Below, piece after piece: positions 16,642-25,100 of a stretch of 64,000 bases of DNA. Origin of the DNA: CAVVFX01 sp963747535 (GTDB lineage: Bacteria; Acidobacteriota; Terriglobia; Bryobacterales; Bryobacteraceae); contig CAVVFX010000023.1 in assembly GCA_963747535.1 (NCBI GenBank), forward strand, positions 62,001 through 126,000. The letters run 5' to 3'. Below the pieces are notes generated by a model. It was not told where the DNA came from. It was given only the letters and a program-made list of their open reading frames with translations, and did no database searches. Both the position numbers and the translations under genes were made by a program. Every line of letters starts with the position of its first letter. The stretch's first letter is position 1.

Positions 16642-19600
16642 TTCCTTCAGGCGCTCGGGTTCAGCGCGTAACGGGAAGCTACACGGTCGAGGCGTCGGCC
16701 GGTACCGGGAAGACGCGCGAGTTGGTCAAGCGGATCGTCGATGCTGTCATCGAAGGCTGCGGGATCGAACATGTGGTCGCGGTCACGTTCACTCACGCGG
16801 CGGCAGGCGAAATGAAACTGCGGCTCCGTCAGGAACTCGACAAAGCCCGCCAGGATCCGGCGATCACGACCGAGGGTCGCGATCGTGCCGGTGAGGCACT
16901 GCAGCATCTGGAGCGTGCGTTCATCGGCACCATCCACTCGTTCTGTGCACAACTGCTGCGCCAGCGTCCCGTCGAAGCGCGCGTCGACCCGGCGTTCGAG
17001 GAGATGGCCCAACCGGAAGCCTACGCGCTCTTCGGCGAAGAGTTCCGCCGCTGGATGCAGCAGCAACTGACCGCGGCTCCGGGGCTGCTGTACCGCTTAT
17101 TTGCGCGGCTCTCGTGGCGCGATGACGATCCCGTGGAAGCCCTGAAAGGCGCGGCGTGGCAACTTGCCGAGTGGCGTGACTTCCCTGCCCCGTGGCGGCG
17201 AGAGAAGATCGAATGGCAGCAGCAGGTCGACGAGTTGTTGCGCGAGATCGAAGCAGTACTGCAGATGCGCGCGCACTGCGATCGTCCGACACAGGACCAG
17301 CTATACCAATCGCTGCAGCCGCTGGCCGACTGCTGGGATCGCGTCCGTACCGCACGCAATATCGGGCGCGAGGACTATAACGCGTGGGAGAGCGATATTA
17401 TCCGCTTGCCCGAGCAGCTTCGCTGGCTCAAGAAAGGCTACGGACAGTTCAGCCGGAGCGTCACGCGCGACGCGATGCTGGCAGCATGGGATCAGCTGTG
17501 CAGCGATATTCAAGCATTTCGCGCGCAGGCGGATGCGGACCTGGCGGCAGCGCTGCGCGATGAACTCTGGCCGGTGGTCACGAGATACCAGGAGGCCAAA
17601 GAACGTGCGGGTAAACTCGATTTCGCAGACCTGCTGATTTCCGCGCGCAAACTTCTTCACAACGAAGACGCGCGCCGTCATTTCCAGATGAAGTATCAGC
17701 GTCTCTTCATCGACGAATTTCAAGACACCGATCCGCTGCAGGCTGAGATCCTCCTGCTCGTCTCTGCGAGCGATCCGGAGGAGTGTGACTGGGAACGCAT
17801 CATTCCGGACCGGCTGTTCCTGGTCGGCGACCCGAAGCAATCCATCTATCGGTTTCGCCGCGCGGATGTCGAACTGTATCGCAAGATCTGCAATCGACTG
17901 TTAAACTCCGGCGTTGCGTCCAGCACGCTCTCGGAAAGCCGGCGCTCGGTTGCTCCGATTCAGGAGTTCGTCAACGCCGCGTTCGAGGAGATGCCGGGAT
18001 ACATTCCGCTGACCAAGGGCCGCGATGCGCATCCCGGTCAACCGGCCGTTATGGCGTTGCCGATGCCCAAACCTTACGGCATGCGCAACGTCACGAAAAA
18101 GGCCATTGATAGCTGCGCACCGGCGGCCGTGGCGGCGTTCATCGAATGGTTGCTGGCACGCAAGTGGCGCGTATCGGACCGCGAAGATCCCGCTTGTACG
18201 CGTGAGATCGCGCCCAGCGACATCTGCATTCTGTTCCGGCGCTTCACCAACTACGGCGTCGACCTGACTGCCGAGTATGTGCGCTGCCTGGAGGACCGCG
18301 GGATACGCCACGTGTTGGTGGGCTCGAAATCGTTTCACCGCCGGGAGGAGGTGGTCGCAATTCGCACCGCTTTGCGTGCCATCGAGTGGCCGGATGACGA
18401 ACTGAGCGTGTTCGCCACGATCCGGGGATCGCTGTTCTCGGTCCAGGATGGCACCTTGCTCAAATTCAGGACTCAATACGGCTCGCTGCATCCGTTCAAG
18501 GAATTGCCGGCGGATCTCGATCCTGAATTCGCGCCGATAAAAGATGCACTTGACCTGCTCGCCGGGTTGCATCGCCGGCGGAATTACCGGCCCATCGCCG
18601 ACACCATCAATCTCCTGCTGGAGCATTGCCGCGCGCATGCCGGTTTTGCGTTTCGCAGAGGCGGCGAACGAGTGCTGGCCAACGTCCTGCGCCTGACGGA
18701 TCTCTCGCGCCAGTTCGAAGGGACATGCGCCACGTCGTTCCGTTCGTTTATAGAATTTCTGGAAAGCCAGGAAACCGCGCGCGAGTCAGCCGATCCGACG
18801 GTGCTCGAGCAGGAAGGCGACGGCGTGCGGCTAATGACGGTGCATCGCGCCAAGGGACTCGAGTTCCCGGTCGTCATTCTCGCCGATCTCACAGCGAAGC
18901 TCACCTCCAACCAAAGCGATCGCTTCACGGATTTCGAACGCGGCGTTTGCGCGCAGACGCTACTCAACCTCCGGCCGTGGGAATTGCTCGATCCTGCCAA
19001 CCTCGCCGCGGAGCAGCGTATGAATCGTGAAGAAGGCGAGCGTCTCGCCTATGTTGCAGCCACGCGCGCCCGCGATCTGCTGGTGGTGTCGATGGTCGGC
19101 GAACGCGATCGGAAGATGCTGGATGAAACCTGGCTCAGCCCTCTGCACGAAGCCCTCTATCCGCGGGATGACATGTTTCGCACGCCTGGCCGCGCGCCGG
19201 GATGCGCGTTCCAGGGCGACACAACCGTCCTCGAACGTCCTATCGAACTCGGCATGGATGACAACTCGGTCAAGCCCGGACTGCACTATCCGCGGCGCGG
19301 TAGTCACACGGTCGTGTGGTTCGATCCCGCAGCGCTCGATCTGGGTGAAAAGCGGTCTATGGGTCTGCAATACGAAGAGGTCCTCACCGGCTCCGCGAAT
19401 GCAGGTCTCGAACTCTACCGCACCTGGCAGGCGAGTCAGGCAGAGATCGTCGCGCGCGCTGGCGAGCCCCAATTCGAGATCGAGCGTGCGACTGAGGCGG
19501 CAACTGCGGATTCAAAGGACGTCGAACTGGTTCGTATCCCGAAGCAGGGCACACGGCCGGCGGGGCGCGCTTTCGGCAAGCTGGTACACGGGTTGTTGCA

Positions 19601-19976
19601 GCAGGCTGAGCTTCCTGTCAACGTGGAGAATCTGCAAACTATTGCGCGGGTGGAAGCGCGGATTCTTGGTTCCGAGGAAAGCGATATGGAGCCCGCTATC
19701 CAGTCTGCGCTCGTAGCGCTGCAGCATGAGTTGCTTTCCGGAATTGGTCGAGCCAAACGATTGCATCGCGAGTTTCCGGTCATTCTGCGAGAAGGGGGGA
19801 AGTTGATCGAAGGTGTGATCGATCTGGCTTTTCTCGATGGTGGGTCGTGGACCATTGTGGATTTTAAAACCGGACCTGCCGATAAGAAGCGGAATCGCGG
19901 CCAGTTGGAGTTGTACCGTCGTGCATTGGGGTTGGCGACGGGTACGCCGGTTCGTGCGGTTCTGTTTGAGATCTAA
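16638..19976 (+). CDS. AddA/RecB-like UvrD helicase-nuclease
   Basis: 1112 aa. Superfamily 1 helicase motifs in order: I EASAGTGKT (~18-26), Ia TFTHAAAGEMKLRLR, II IDEFQDTDPLQ (~357), III GDPKQSIYRFR (~396), V TVHRAKGLEF (~734), VI YVAATRARDLLVV (~805). The C-terminal PD-(D/E)XK nuclease has GVIDLAFLD and IVDFKTG (~1073). It is a complete AddA-type subunit: helicase plus nuclease for DNA-end resection and repair. It starts inside the stop of the AddB-like gene (ATGA), so the two are made together. Confidence 0.92.
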   Translation: MIPSGARVQRVTGSYTVEASAGTGKTRELVKRIVDAVIEGCGIEHVVAVTFTHAAAGEMKLRLRQELDKARQDPAITTEGRDRAGEALQHLERAFIGTIHSFCAQLLRQRPVEARVDPAFEEMAQPEAYALFGEEFRRWMQQQLTAAPGLLYRLFARLSWRDDDPVEALKGAAWQLAEWRDFPAPWRREKIEWQQQVDELLREIEAVLQMRAHCDRPTQDQLYQSLQPLADCWDRVRTARNIGREDYNAWESDIIRLPEQLRWLKKGYGQFSRSVTRDAMLAAWDQLCSDIQAFRAQADADLAAALRDELWPVVTRYQEAKERAGKLDFADLLISARKLLHNEDARRHFQMKYQRLFIDEFQDTDPLQAEILLLVSASDPEECDWERIIPDRLFLVGDPKQSIYRFRRADVELYRKICNRLLNSGVASSTLSESRRSVAPIQEFVNAAFEEMPGYIPLTKGRDAHPGQPAVMALPMPKPYGMRNVTKKAIDSCAPAAVAAFIEWLLARKWRVSDREDPACTREIAPSDICILFRRFTNYGVDLTAEYVRCLEDRGIRHVLVGSKSFHRREEVVAIRTALRAIEWPDDELSVFATIRGSLFSVQDGTLLKFRTQYGSLHPFKELPADLDPEFAPIKDALDLLAGLHRRRNYRPIADTINLLLEHCRAHAGFAFRRGGERVLANVLRLTDLSRQFEGTCATSFRSFIEFLESQETARESADPTVLEQEGDGVRLMTVHRAKGLEFPVVILADLTAKLTSNQSDRFTDFERGVCAQTLLNLRPWELLDPANLAAEQRMNREEGERLAYVAATRARDLLVVSMVGERDRKMLDETWLSPLHEALYPRDDMFRTPGRAPGCAFQGDTTVLERPIELGMDDNSVKPGLHYPRRGSHTVVWFDPAALDLGEKRSMGLQYEEVLTGSANAGLELYRTWQASQAEIVARAGEPQFEIERATEAATADSKDVELVRIPKQGTRPAGRAFGKLVHGLLQQAELPVNVENLQTIARVEARILGSEESDMEPAIQSALVALQHELLSGIGRAKRLHREFPVILREGGKLIEGVIDLAFLDGGSWTIVDFKTGPADKKRNRGQLELYRRALGLATGTPVRAVLFEI

Positions 19977-19979
19977 ATT

Positions 19980-19994
19980 ACAGACTGAAGTCCC
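19980..19994. repeat. ACAGACT/AGTCTGT palindrome family, half copy
   Basis: ACAGACTGAAGTCCC lies 4 nt after the AddA-like stop, between convergent genes. The same core occurs in the other orientation at 23026, 26925, 29403 and 29437. Confidence 0.7.
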
Positions 19995-19997
19995 GGG

Positions 19998-20777
19998 TTA
20001 CAGTTCCGTCCAGACTAATATCTGACCGTCTACCCGTTGCGCACGCACGCCGGAGTCACCGTAAATTCCCGCAAGAAGGCGGCTCTCCAGAACTTCGTCC
20101 GGCGTTCCTTCCGCAACGGCCTCGCCGCAGCGCAGCGCCAGGATGCGATCGAAGGACGCGCCGGTGAACTGCAAGTCGTGCGTGACCATCACTACGCTCA
20201 GCGCGCGTTGATCGCGCAAGCGCGTCAGCGTGCGGATCAAGGCCGCACGATGCTTCAGGTCGAGCGACGCCGACGGTTCGTCGAGCAACAGAATGCGCGG
20301 TTCCTGAGCCAGGGCCCGCGCCAGAATCACCATCTGCCGTTCCCCTCCGGAAAGCGCCGTCATGGACCGGTTGGCCAGATGGGCTGCGTCGACAGTCTCC
20401 AGCGCCTCCATGGCCTTCGCGCGGTCAGCCGTGCTTTCGAAACGAAACCGCGCCAGGTGCGGACTACGGCCGCTCAACACCACATCGATGGCAGGGAACG
20501 GAAACGCCAGCGTCATGCTCTGCGGCACGTAGGAGATCTCGCGGGCACGCAACCGCGGGTCCCATGTTTTTAGCGGCGCTCCGTCCAGCAACACGCTTCC
20601 CGATTGCGGTTGCAGCAGTCCGGCAAGGAGGCGGATCAGCGTGGACTTGCCCGATCCGTTCGCGCCGATCACCGCCGTCATCGACCGGGGCACGATGCAG
20701 AGATTCACGCCGTGCACGGCCGGGGGCGCGCCCCGGTAGGCGAACTCGAGTTGCCGGGCTTCAAGCAGCGCCGCCAT
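19998..20777 (-). CDS. ABC transporter ATPase of the Fe-siderophore/cobalamin (BtuD/FecE) type
   Basis: 259 aa from ATG at 20777. Walker A GANGSGKST (~38), Q-loop YVPQSMTLAF, signature ALSGGERQMVILARAL, Walker B ILLLDEPSAS and H-loop VMVTHDLQF are all intact. The spacing and length fit ATPases that import iron-siderophores, heme or vitamin B12. It overlaps the end of cobB by 17 nt, which argues for a corrinoid link, but no permease or binding protein gene is nearby in the window. Confidence 0.88.
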   Translation of the reverse strand: MAALLEARQLEFAYRGAPPAVHGVNLCIVPRSMTAVIGANGSGKSTLIRLLAGLLQPQSGSVLLDGAPLKTWDPRLRAREISYVPQSMTLAFPFPAIDVVLSGRSPHLARFRFESTADRAKAMEALETVDAAHLANRSMTALSGGERQMVILARALAQEPRILLLDEPSASLDLKHRAALIRTLTRLRDQRALSVVMVTHDLQFTGASFDRILALRCGEAVAEGTPDEVLESRLLAGIYGDSGVRAQRVDGQILVWTEL

Positions 20778-22104
20778 CGGCCCTCCGTGTGTCTTGTCGC
20801 CGTTGCGCACAGCTTTCGACAAAACGCCTGGCAAATCCCGGACAGGAAAGAAAGTGCAAATGCACGTAGCTTCCCGTGGCTGAGCGCGCGCGGTAGCCGT
20901 CGGCGTAGGGCCGGCACACCGTCCCCGGCATCTCATCGATCTCCGAGTAGCGAAACTGGTGGCCACGCGCGGTCTCTCCTGGCGCGGTCCGGACTTCAGT
21001 GTATCCCAGCCTCGCCAGACGCGGACGCATGCGGGCAATAGTGGGAAAGACACCGGCCATCGGCCACACATGCCCGGCCTGGTCGGCGATGCCTTCGGTG
21101 AGATACATGAAGCCCCCGCATTCGGCATAAACCGGACCGTCACAATCGATGAAGCACGCGATGGCGGATCGCATCGAGGCATTGTCCGCCAGCGCCTCCG
21201 CATGCAGTTCCGGATACCCGCCGCCGAGATAGATGCCGTCGAGTCCCGGCGGCAACATGCAATCGTTGATAGGACTGAACTCCACGAGTTCGGCTCCGAG
21301 AGCGCACAACAGATCGAGATTGTCCTGGTAGTAAAAGCAGAAAGCACGATCGCGCGCGATGCCGATACGGGCTTTGCAGGGTTGTTCCGGATACGCGGCC
21401 TGCGATGCGATGGGGACCGGCCGCGCGCTCAAGGCGAGCAGACGGTCGAGATCGAGGTGCGATTCCACGGTCGCCGCAAGCCGGTCGAGCTGGTCCTGGG
21501 ACATTGTTTCTTCCGCCAGATGCAGTCCCAAATGGCGTTCCGGAATGGCGAGGTCGGCATCGCGCGGGAGATAGCCGATCGATTCCGGACGGCAACGCGC
21601 GCGGATGGCATCGCGCAGATAGGCGTAGTGCTTCTCGCTCGCAATCCGATTCGCCGCGACGGCCGCGATGCGCACCTCGGGGATCAGGGTATCGAAGCCA
21701 TGCACCACGGCCGCAGCGCTTCCCGCCATGGCCGAAGCGTCGAGCACCAGCACGACCGCGGCGTCGAGCCAAAGGGCCATCTCGGCCGTAGTGCCGCTTA
21801 GCGACCGACCGTCTTTACCATCGAAGAGACCCATCACGCCCTCGATCACCACGGCATCCGCATTTTGAGCGGCGCGGCCGAAGAGGTCGAGATTGGTCTC
21901 ACGGGTGAGCATCCAGCCGTCGAGATTGCGACTGACTCTTCCCGTGGCGGCGTAGTGGAACGTAGGGTCGATGAAATCCGGGCCGATTTTGAAACCCTGC
22001 ACGCGCATTCCGCGGCGGCGCAGCGCGGCCATGATGCCGGTAGTGAGAGTCGTCTTTCCGGCGCCGCTATGGGTGCCCGCTACGAGGATGCGCGGGAGAG
22101 TCAA
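20761..22104 (-). CDS. cobB: cobyrinate a,c-diamide synthase
   Basis: 447 aa, standard length. The N-terminal ATPase has AGTHSGAGKTTL, GFKIGPDFIDP, NLDGWML and VIEGVMGLFDG. The C-terminal glutamine amidotransferase domain has YLGGGYPELHA and the nucleophile Cys in YAECGGFMYL (~330); HLHFLS near the end supplies the His. The enzyme amidates two carboxylates of cobyrinic acid in B12 synthesis. No other B12 gene is in the window, so a salvage or remodelling context is possible. Confidence 0.93.
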   Translation of the reverse strand: MTLPRILVAGTHSGAGKTTLTTGIMAALRRRGMRVQGFKIGPDFIDPTFHYAATGRVSRNLDGWMLTRETNLDLFGRAAQNADAVVIEGVMGLFDGKDGRSLSGTTAEMALWLDAAVVLVLDASAMAGSAAAVVHGFDTLIPEVRIAAVAANRIASEKHYAYLRDAIRARCRPESIGYLPRDADLAIPERHLGLHLAEETMSQDQLDRLAATVESHLDLDRLLALSARPVPIASQAAYPEQPCKARIGIARDRAFCFYYQDNLDLLCALGAELVEFSPINDCMLPPGLDGIYLGGGYPELHAEALADNASMRSAIACFIDCDGPVYAECGGFMYLTEGIADQAGHVWPMAGVFPTIARMRPRLARLGYTEVRTAPGETARGHQFRYSEIDEMPGTVCRPYADGYRARSATGSYVHLHFLSCPGFARRFVESCAQRRQDTRRADGGAA

Positions 22105-22127
22105 CCTTTCCAGTTTGACACTATCGA

Positions 22128-22913
22128 CTAGCCGGCCGGAGCTTGTGCGCGTTCCAGGCTCGCGTGCAGGGTCCTGACCAGCGAACGGGCGGCATTATTC
22201 AAGAGGACGCCGTCCGCTCCGCTGCCAAGAAAGCGAAAGCCGAACTCGTGAAAAAATGCGAAATCTTCGGGTTTCGGCAGCAGAATACCTGCAGTCTTGC
22301 CGAATTTTCCTGCAGCCCGCGAGGTCCGCTCGATGGCATCGATAAAGGTGGGATGCCGGAATTCTCCCAGGATTCCCATACTTTGAGAGAGATCGGAAGG
22401 GCCAATGAACAGCACATCCACGCCATCGACCGCGGCGATTTCCTCGACGTTCTTCACGGCGGCTTCGGTCTCGATTTGCACAACGCAGAGCAGCGCATCG
22501 TGCGCAGTCTGCATGTAAGAGCGGAAGTTCGAGCCAAACTCGCAGGCGCGGTTCGCGAAGGCAACGCCGCGCACACCGCCAGGTGGATAACGCATGGCGG
22601 CCACAGCGTCGCGAGCCTGTTCAGCATTGTCGATGCGAGGGAACATGATGCCGTGAGCGCCCAGATCGAGCACGCGGTGAACGCGCTGGCGAGCATTCGA
22701 TTCGACACGAATGATCGCTGCCGCGGAGGTGTGCTCCAGAGCTTGAAGTTGAAAGAGGGTTTCGCGTTCGCTTCCCGCACCGTGTTCCAAGTCGATGAGA
22801 GCCCAGTCGTAGCCCGCCATTCCCATGATCTCCGTCGTGAGAGGCGACCCGAGGCCCAGAAAGCACCCGAAAAGCGTCTCGTTTTTCCGGACGCGTTCTT
22901 TTAAGTTTTTCAT
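22128..22913 (-). CDS. HpcH/HpaI-type class II aldolase
   Basis: 261 aa from ATG at 22913 (MKNLKERV). Family signs: GCFLGLGSPLTTEIMGMAGYDWALIDLEHG (His/Asp region), AIIRVE, DLGAHGIMFPRI (metal and substrate loop), VVQIETEAAV and DVLFIGPSDLSQSMG. These metal-dependent aldolases split 2-keto-3-hydroxy acids to pyruvate or an analogue plus an aldehyde. Substrate is not determined. It precedes cobB by 23 nt on the same strand, an unusual neighbour pairing. Confidence 0.9.
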   Translation of the reverse strand: MKNLKERVRKNETLFGCFLGLGSPLTTEIMGMAGYDWALIDLEHGAGSERETLFQLQALEHTSAAAIIRVESNARQRVHRVLDLGAHGIMFPRIDNAEQARDAVAAMRYPPGGVRGVAFANRACEFGSNFRSYMQTAHDALLCVVQIETEAAVKNVEEIAAVDGVDVLFIGPSDLSQSMGILGEFRHPTFIDAIERTSRAAGKFGKTAGILLPKPEDFAFFHEFGFRFLGSGADGVLLNNAARSLVRTLHASLERAQAPAG

Positions 22914-23025
22914 AAAGCGGCCTGCGTTTCGTGGCGGCCGGCATTTCAAAATCGTCCCGACTGCCAATCCACGTTCTATCATACGCGCCCGGGATGCCCT
23001 GGCAGGAATCGCTTGCTTGTGTGAA

Positions 23026-23040
23026 GGACTTCAGTCTGTC
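23026..23040. repeat. ACAGACT/AGTCTGT palindrome family, half copy
   Basis: GGACTTCAGTCTGTC lies in the gap between divergent genes, 12 nt before the TTG start of the SpoIID fusion protein. Same core as at 26925 and 29437. Confidence 0.7.
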
Positions 23041-23051
23041 CACAATATGAC

Positions 23052-25100
23052 TTGCAGAGAATTGTCGCACTAATCTTCCTGAATGCCGCTTGCGCGCCCG
23101 CAGCCACGTGGCAGGCCGCAGTGGACGCGGCGATGTCCGGCCGGCCCGGCACCGCACTGGTGGCCAGAGTCACTGACGGGCGCGTCGTCGCGGTGTGGAA
23201 CTCCAAGGTGGCCGAAAATGCCCGGTCTTATCCCGGTTCGGCGATCAAACCTTTCACGCTGGCGGCGCTGATCGACGCCGGAGTCCTGCCCGCCCGAGCC
23301 GACTGGATTTGCTCCGGACACCTCACCTTTGACGGTCACAACCTGACGTGCACGCATCCCAAATCCGCTGCACCGCTCGATGCGATCTCCGCGCTAGCCT
23401 ACTCCTGCAATGAATTCTTCGCGCATTTTGCCGCGGCCATTCCGCCCGAGCGTCTGCGGGCTGTCCTGTCCGGCTACGGCTTCGATGTCGGGGTTGCCGC
23501 CGATACACGGCTGCAGGCTCTCGGCGAGGACGCAGTCCGCATCACACCCATGCGCCTGCTGGCAGCGTACCGCAAACTCGCGCTCGCCCGACGCGAGAAT
23601 CGAGTTTCGTTGCAGGATGTGTTTCGTGGAATGGAAGCATCGGTCGATTACGGGACGTCGCGTGGGGCCGCGATTTCGGGTTGGCGAATCGCGGGCAAGA
23701 CCGGCACGGGACCGGAGTACGGATGGTTCGCGGGCTACGCCCCCGCCGACCGTCCCGAATGGGCATTCCTCGTCGCGGCGCCGCACGGCAGCGGCAGTGG
23801 GGATGCCGCTCCACTCGCGCATGAAATCCTCTCGCGCTACCGCGAGATTTCGCGGCCCGGCGAGGTCAATGTCGAGGGTCGGCGTTATTCCCTTGATGAC
23901 TATGTGGCCGGGGTGCTGGCAGGCGAAGCTGCAACCTATCGCGAGCCGCAGGCACTCTGTGCCATGGCCATCGCGGCGCGTACCTATGCGGTCCGGTTTC
24001 GCGGACGCCACAGCGCGGAAGGATTTGATTTCTGTTCGCTGACCCACTGCCAGAATTTCAAACCCGCGGCCATCACGCGTGCCATGCGTGATGCCGTGGA
24101 AGCGACGTCCGGGGAACTGGTCTGGTATCAGGGTTCACCTGCCGAGGCTTACTACAACCAGGATTGTGGGGGCGTTACCGAAGCAGGCGGCGAGCCTTAT
24201 CTGCCCGGCCGGGAGGATGCCCGGTGTCAGCGCCAGGGTCGCAAGCAGTGGAGTGCGGAGATTCCGCTTGGCGATCTCACACGGGCTCTTGGTGAACCCG
24301 TCACGACTGTCGAAATCGTTTCGCGAACCGCGTCGGGACGAGCGCAATCCGTCCGCATCTCTCCATCGCGCACTATAAACGCGACGAACTTCCGGCTCGG
24401 CGCAGGACGCGTCCTCGGCTGGAATCTCGTACGCAGCGATCTCTATTCAGCTAACGTGCGCAACGATCGGGTCATCTTTTCGGGGTATGGCGCGGGCCAC
24501 GGCATCGGACTTTGCCAGACCGGCGCGGAAGCTATGGCGCACGCCGGCGCACAGAATCGTGAAATTCTCGCGGCTTACTATCCGGGTACGGCGGTCGGGC
24601 TGACGGCGCGCGGTCTCCGGTGGCGCGTCCTGTCGGGTGAGCGCGTGGACTTGTGGACTACGAACGAAGCAGACCGGCGTTGGGTTGCGCCCGCCGAATC
24701 CTCGTTGCGCAGCGCAGAATCGCGCGCAGGATGGAAGGTTTCGCAGCGCATCAAGCTGATGATTTTTCCTACCGTCGAGACGTTCCGCGATGCCACCGGC
24801 GAATCCGGCAACGTGGTGGCCAGCACGCGTGGAACGGTAATTCGCGCACAACCGTCCGTCGACGGCCCGACGGTCCAGCACGAGATCTGGCACGCTGTGA
24901 TTGAGAGCAAGGCGCCACGTGATCTACCCGATTGGTTTCGCGAAGGGCTGGCGCTCGCCATGAGCGCCGTCGAACCGCGTTCGCCTGCGCGAGCATCGGC
25001 GCTCGATCGTGTCCGACACCTGATGGCGCGCTACGGGGAGAAGGAAGTGCTTGCGTGGGCCGGTGGAAAACCGGCTCCCGCCGGAGCATTTGCCAAATGA
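23052..25100 (+). CDS. exported three-part protein: penicillin-binding-like transpeptidase + SpoIID/LytB + HExxH domain
   Basis: 682 aa, start TTG at 23052; a hydrophobic N-terminus (MQRIVALIFLNAACAPAAT) suggests export. Part 1 (about 25-265) has the penicillin-binding set: GSAIKPF (SxxK, ~63), YSCNEF (SxN, ~118) and GKTGTGP (KTG, ~216). Part 2 (about 270-520) is SpoIID/LytB: YSLDDYVAGVLAGEAA, ALCAMAIAARTYA, YYNQDCGGVTE and GYGAGHGIGLCQTGA. Part 3 contains VQHEIWHAVIE (~609-613) and DWFREGLALAMS, a gluzincin-like HExxH pair. This combination would bind, cut and perhaps process peptidoglycan. Overlaps the next gene by ATGA. Confidence 0.82.
   Translation: MQRIVALIFLNAACAPAATWQAAVDAAMSGRPGTALVARVTDGRVVAVWNSKVAENARSYPGSAIKPFTLAALIDAGVLPARADWICSGHLTFDGHNLTCTHPKSAAPLDAISALAYSCNEFFAHFAAAIPPERLRAVLSGYGFDVGVAADTRLQALGEDAVRITPMRLLAAYRKLALARRENRVSLQDVFRGMEASVDYGTSRGAAISGWRIAGKTGTGPEYGWFAGYAPADRPEWAFLVAAPHGSGSGDAAPLAHEILSRYREISRPGEVNVEGRRYSLDDYVAGVLAGEAATYREPQALCAMAIAARTYAVRFRGRHSAEGFDFCSLTHCQNFKPAAITRAMRDAVEATSGELVWYQGSPAEAYYNQDCGGVTEAGGEPYLPGREDARCQRQGRKQWSAEIPLGDLTRALGEPVTTVEIVSRTASGRAQSVRISPSRTINATNFRLGAGRVLGWNLVRSDLYSANVRNDRVIFSGYGAGHGIGLCQTGAEAMAHAGAQNREILAAYYPGTAVGLTARGLRWRVLSGERVDLWTTNEADRRWVAPAESSLRSAESRAGWKVSQRIKLMIFPTVETFRDATGESGNVVASTRGTVIRAQPSVDGPTVQHEIWHAVIESKAPRDLPDWFREGLALAMSAVEPRSPARASALDRVRHLMARYGEKEVLAWAGGKPAPAGAFAK

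Noticed and set aside
20778..21347. Upstream extension of the ABC ATPase frame
   Set aside because: Lies antiparallel in frame-shift over cobB, whose own frame is clearly coding; the ATPase fold starts at the ATG at 20777.
22914..23051. Cobalamin riboswitch upstream of the cobB run
   Set aside because: No B12-box-like conserved core or long structured leader is visible in this short gap.
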